A stretch of 17,317 bases of DNA from NCBI GenBank assembly GCA_005879505.1, contig VBKQ01000121.1:1-17317 (forward strand), in the 5' to 3' direction. The position numbers and the translations under genes are program-made. Positions 15,082 to 17,317 of this stretch are shown here, piece after piece; the stretch's first letter is position 1; every line of letters begins with the position of its first letter. Source of the stretch: Deltaproteobacteria bacterium (GTDB taxonomy: Bacteria; Myxococcota; Myxococcia; Myxococcales; 40CM-4-68-19). Under the pieces are notes generated by a model. The model had not been told where the DNA came from. It searched no databases and worked only from the letters and a program-made list of their open reading frames with translations.

Positions 15082-16041
15082 ATGCGGGTCCTGGTCACGG
15101 GCGGTGCGGGGTACATCGGAAGCGGCGTCGTCGAAGAGCTGCTGGCGTCGGGTCATCGCGCGGTGGTGTACGACAATCTGTACAAGGGCCATCGCGACGC
15201 GGTGCATCCGGCGGCGGAGTTCGTGCACGCGGACCTGCTCGACGCCAAAGCGCTGCACGCAGCGATTTCAGGCGCCGACGCGGTCGTGCACCTCGCGGCG
15301 CATTCGCTGGTCGGCGAGTCGGTCCAGGAGCCCGCAAAGTACTACCGCAACAACGTCGTCGCGGGCCTCGCACTCGCCGACGCGATGCGCGAGCACGGCG
15401 TTCGCTGGTTGGTGTTCTCCTCCACGGCTGCCGTCTACGGCGAACCCGCGAAGCAGCCGATCGAGGAGACCGACCCGACGGCGCCGACGAATCCTTACGG
15501 CGAGACCAAGCTCGCCTTCGAGAACGCGCTCCGCTGGTACTCCGCGGCGTACGGCCTGCGCTCGATCAGCTTGAGATATTTCAACGCCGCGGGCGCCACG
15601 GCCCGCTGCCGCGAGCGCCACGAGCCCGAGACGCACCTGGTTCCGGTCGTGCTGCAGGCGGCCGCCGGCCGGATTCCCGAGGTGACCATCTTCGGCGCGG
15701 ACTACCCGACCCCCGACGGCACCTGCGTCCGCGACTACATCCACGTGAGCGACCTCGCGCGCGCGCACCTGCTCGCGCTGCAGGCGTTGGCGGCCGGCCA
15801 CGCCGGCGGTTCGTACAACCTCGGCTGTGGAGGGAGCGGTTACTCCGTGATGCAGGTGATCGAGGTTGCTCGGTCGGTCTCCGGCCGCGACATCCGCCTG
15901 CGCATTGGACCGAGACGTCCCGGAGATCCGGCAGTGCTCGTGGCCAACTCGCAGCGCATCATGCGCGACCTGGGGTGGCGGCCTCGGCTGCAGGATCTCC
16001 GGGAGATCGTGCGTTCGGCGTGGGAGCCGCTGAAGCCTTGA
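15082..16041 (+). CDS. galE: UDP-glucose 4-epimerase (extended SDR family)
   Basis: GalE interconverts UDP-glucose and UDP-galactose using bound NAD, supplying galactose units for polysaccharide and lipopolysaccharide. The 319-residue protein starts MRVLVTGGAGYIGSGVVEEL, with the Rossmann GxxGxxG loop. D31 follows the second strand, and the segment HLAAHSLVGESV fits GalE. The catalytic residues are S114/T115 (VFSSTAAVYGE) with Y139 and K143 (NPYGETK). The segments RYFNAAGA and DGTCVRDYIHVSDLARAHL are GalE hallmarks. Related epimerases (UDP-GlcNAc or UDP-uronate 4-epimerases) cannot be fully excluded by eye. GGAGG 4 nt before the ATG serves as ribosome binding site. The gene follows the response regulator by 68 nt with a hairpin between, so it may be a separate unit. 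It ends 2 nt from the convergent ferritin-like gene. Confidence 0.93.
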   Translation: MRVLVTGGAGYIGSGVVEELLASGHRAVVYDNLYKGHRDAVHPAAEFVHADLLDAKALHAAISGADAVVHLAAHSLVGESVQEPAKYYRNNVVAGLALADAMREHGVRWLVFSSTAAVYGEPAKQPIEETDPTAPTNPYGETKLAFENALRWYSAAYGLRSISLRYFNAAGATARCRERHEPETHLVPVVLQAAAGRIPEVTIFGADYPTPDGTCVRDYIHVSDLARAHLLALQALAAGHAGGSYNLGCGGSGYSVMQVIEVARSVSGRDIRLRIGPRRPGDPAVLVANSQRIMRDLGWRPRLQDLREIVRSAWEPLKP

Positions 16042-16043
16042 GC

Positions 16044-16496
16044 TCAGCGCGCGGACGGCTGCGCGCGTTCCCAGAGCTTCTGATCGAGCGCGCTGCGGAT
16101 CCATTCCAGGTGCCGCTGCTCGTCCGCGTAGTTCGCGCGGATCACGCTCTTCGCCGACTCAGGGATGTCCTGGAGGTCGAGCGCCGCCTTGTACCGCGCA
16201 GTCGTCAAGGTCTCGTTCCCCATCATCGACATCAGCGCGCTGCGCGTGCCGATGCTGGTGATGGCGGTGAACTTCTCGATGAAGAAGCCCTTTACGTCGG
16301 TGCGGGCATCCGGTTTCTCGCCCAGCTTGGTCAGCTCCTGGGAGAGGTTGCGGACGTGGCGCTCGTGGTCGCTGCGGAAGAGCCGGAGCTGCGCGGCGAC
16401 GTTCTCGTGCTCGCAGGCCTTGATCGCCTGGTCGTAGGCCTTGATGGCGTCCATGTCGAGATGGAGCAGGTCCTGCAGGGTACCGATGCTGGACAT
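16044..16496 (-). CDS. Ferritin-like four-helix-bundle protein (DUF2383/PA2169-type)
   Basis: The 150-residue, all-helical protein lacks a signal peptide and has long amphipathic helices. Two similarly placed motifs, DHERHVRNL (43-51) and DEQRHLEWI (125-133), sit in what should be helices 2 and 4. E126-x-x-H129 is an ExxH metal-ligand pattern typical of ferritin-like di-iron or metal-binding proteins, and YDQAIKACEHENVA (21-34) supplies further acidic/His residues. I assign it to the ferritin-like superfamily with DUF2383/PA2169-type features; the exact family and metal are unverified. Members are often linked to stress conditions, but no function is shown here. The ATG at 16496 has AGGAGG 5 nt upstream. 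The frame is open further to 16616, but that adds a low-complexity Arg/Ala stretch and bypasses the ribosome binding site. The gene is convergent with galE, 2 nt apart. Confidence 0.75.
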   Translation of the reverse strand: MSSIGTLQDLLHLDMDAIKAYDQAIKACEHENVAAQLRLFRSDHERHVRNLSQELTKLGEKPDARTDVKGFFIEKFTAITSIGTRSALMSMMGNETLTTARYKAALDLQDIPESAKSVIRANYADEQRHLEWIRSALDQKLWERAQPSAR

Positions 16497-16501
16497 TGCA
16501 G

Positions 16502-16507
16502 CCTCCT
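16502..16507 (-). promoter_or_regulatory. Strong Shine-Dalgarno sequence fixing the ferritin-like gene start
   Basis: A full AGGAGG on the minus strand lies 5 nt before the ATG at 16496. It is the best ribosome binding site in the window and rules in the 150-residue form over a 190-residue form starting at 16616. The 138-nt gap to the upstream gene shows no convincing promoter or terminator. Confidence 0.8.
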
Positions 16508-16634
16508 GTCTTTGGTGCGTGGAGGTTGCGCACAGGCTTGGCGAAAGCGAAGCGGCGGCGGCTGCTGGGCGAGCGGCCGTCCCGCAGCGGAGGGGCGTTC
16601 GTCCCAAAGCTCGCATCCTCGTCGGACAAAAAAG

Positions 16635-17317
16635 CTATTCGGGCGCCGGGGCGGGGTCCAGCCTGCCGAACAATCCGTGGCTCTCCCCACCCGGTCCCGC
16701 GGTGAAGAACAGCGAGTTCGTCGAGCCCGAGTTCGCGTTTCCCTTGCCGAACTGCAGGGCCCAGAGACCGTCGATCTTCAGCGGAGCCCCGGTCGCCGAG
16801 TGCAGCTGACCGAGCTGAACCGCCTGCCCGGTTCCGCGCGCGCTGGCGAGATCGAACGCGTTGATCTTGCCGTCGCCGAAGTTCCCGACGAGGAGCGCGC
16901 CGGCGAATGCGCCGAAGGTGGCCGGCGCGAGCGCGAGGCCCCATGGTGAGTTGAGCCGTCCCTTGGAGGCGACCCGCCGTAGCAGCAGCCCTGTCGTGTC
17001 GTACTCGTCGACGTAGCCGTGTCCGACTCCGGCGACGTCATCATGCGCGTCGGCGTCCTGCAACGCATAGGTCACGAAGACGCTGGTTCCGATCGTCTGG
17101 ATGCCGAACGGCGCGTATCCGGCCGGCAGGTTGTGATCGGCGAAGGCACCAGGGACATTGACCGGAACGAAGGCGCTGTTGAAGACGTCGACTGCGCCGT
17201 TGTGGAAGTCGGTCGCGTAGAGGCGATCGCCGGCGGCCGTGCTCGCGATCGCGAGCCCCTTGTAGACGGATCCCGCAGCGGAGTTGTCGACCGCGACCGT
17301 CGCCTGCGTCGACCCCG
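16635..17317 (-). CDS. TIGR03118 family protein, C-terminal part (runs off right edge)
   Basis: About 227 C-terminal residues are present; the start lies beyond the window. The frame is open to the edge, so the ATG at 17075 is internal and not the start. Visible segments are GYAPFGIQTIGTSVFVTYA, the DDVAGVGHGYVDEYDTTG region, LNSPWGLALAPATFG, GALLVGNFGDGKINAFD, IDGLWALQFG and LFFTAGPGGESHGLFG. These match, from memory, the conserved pattern of the TIGR03118 family, uncharacterised proteins predicted to form NHL/beta-propeller-like repeats and often exported. Function is unknown. The end (LDPAPAPE) shows no PEP-CTERM sorting signal. It lies 138 nt upstream of the ferritin-like gene on the same strand, with no clear terminator between, so co-transcription is possible but unproven. 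Confidence 0.85.
   Translation of the reverse strand, partial: GSTQATVAVDNSAAGSVYKGLAIASTAAGDRLYATDFHNGAVDVFNSAFVPVNVPGAFADHNLPAGYAPFGIQTIGTSVFVTYALQDADAHDDVAGVGHGYVDEYDTTGLLLRRVASKGRLNSPWGLALAPATFGAFAGALLVGNFGDGKINAFDLASARGTGQAVQLGQLHSATGAPLKIDGLWALQFGKGNANSGSTNSLFFTAGPGGESHGLFGRLDPAPAPE

Noticed and set aside
16048..16068. GCGCGC repeated around the galE / ferritin-like convergent junction, considered as a shared terminator
   Set aside because: Each arm is a self-complementary 6-mer inside coding sequence with no flanking U-runs; too common in GC-rich DNA.
16622..16640. Run of six T on the minus strand just after the TIGR03118-family gene, considered as an intrinsic terminator
   Set aside because: No stable hairpin precedes it; the GC-rich bases upstream do not form a stem with a loop.
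1..17317. Search for CRISPR arrays, insertion-sequence ends, integrases and toxin-antitoxin pairs
   Set aside because: No spaced direct repeats, transposase-like proteins or small paired genes were seen; the only tandem repeat is the coding heptad array at 11451-11639.

Overview
The window is GC-rich bacterial DNA with strong G/C bias at third codon positions. Its gene content points to a myxobacterium or close relative (Myxococcota, e.g. Anaeromyxobacter/Myxococcus-like): a tRNA-Leu/tig/clpP/clpX cluster, a minor-pilin/PilY1 operon with Asp-Gly-Gly-rich surface protein sequence, and stand-alone chemosensory enzymes. This assignment is inferred from gene content; no 16S or other marker is present.

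Region 1 (1-2389, minus strand) is a protein-quality-control unit. A convincing sigma70-type promoter (2361-2389) precedes tRNA-Leu(UAG), followed closely by trigger factor (tig), clpP and the N-terminus of clpX, which runs off the left edge. Region 2 (2488-10305, plus strand) is a type IVa pilus priming operon: a FimT/GspH-like pilin, PilV, PilW, PilX and a very large PilY1. Neighbouring genes overlap by 4 nt or lie about 10 nt apart. A perfect 16-bp inverted repeat sits just ahead of the first pilin. The PilY1 frame runs on for 217 nt inside the next gene, which looks like a late frameshift.

Region 3 (10089-15013) is a dispersed chemosensory/two-component module. It holds a CheR-type methyltransferase fused to PAS, a nine-unit heptad coiled coil and a second PAS; an overlapping soluble histidine kinase; a convergent CheB methylesterase with a zinc-ribbon-like tail instead of a receiver domain; and a NarL/LuxR-type response regulator divergent from cheB. 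Together these resemble a CheB-CheR-PAS-kinase hybrid broken into separate genes. No chemoreceptor, CheA or CheW is visible, so the methylation substrate is unknown. The cheR-like gene directly follows pilY1 in the same direction, which makes a link to pilus function possible but unproven.

Region 4 (15042-17317) holds galE (UDP-glucose 4-epimerase) behind a 9-bp-stem hairpin. Convergent with it are a ferritin-like four-helix protein and the C-terminal part of a TIGR03118-family beta-propeller-like protein that runs off the right edge. No stretch above 300 bases lacks a gene; the longest gaps are 2338-2533, 14243-14356 and 16497-16634. No CRISPR array, insertion sequence or prophage was seen.
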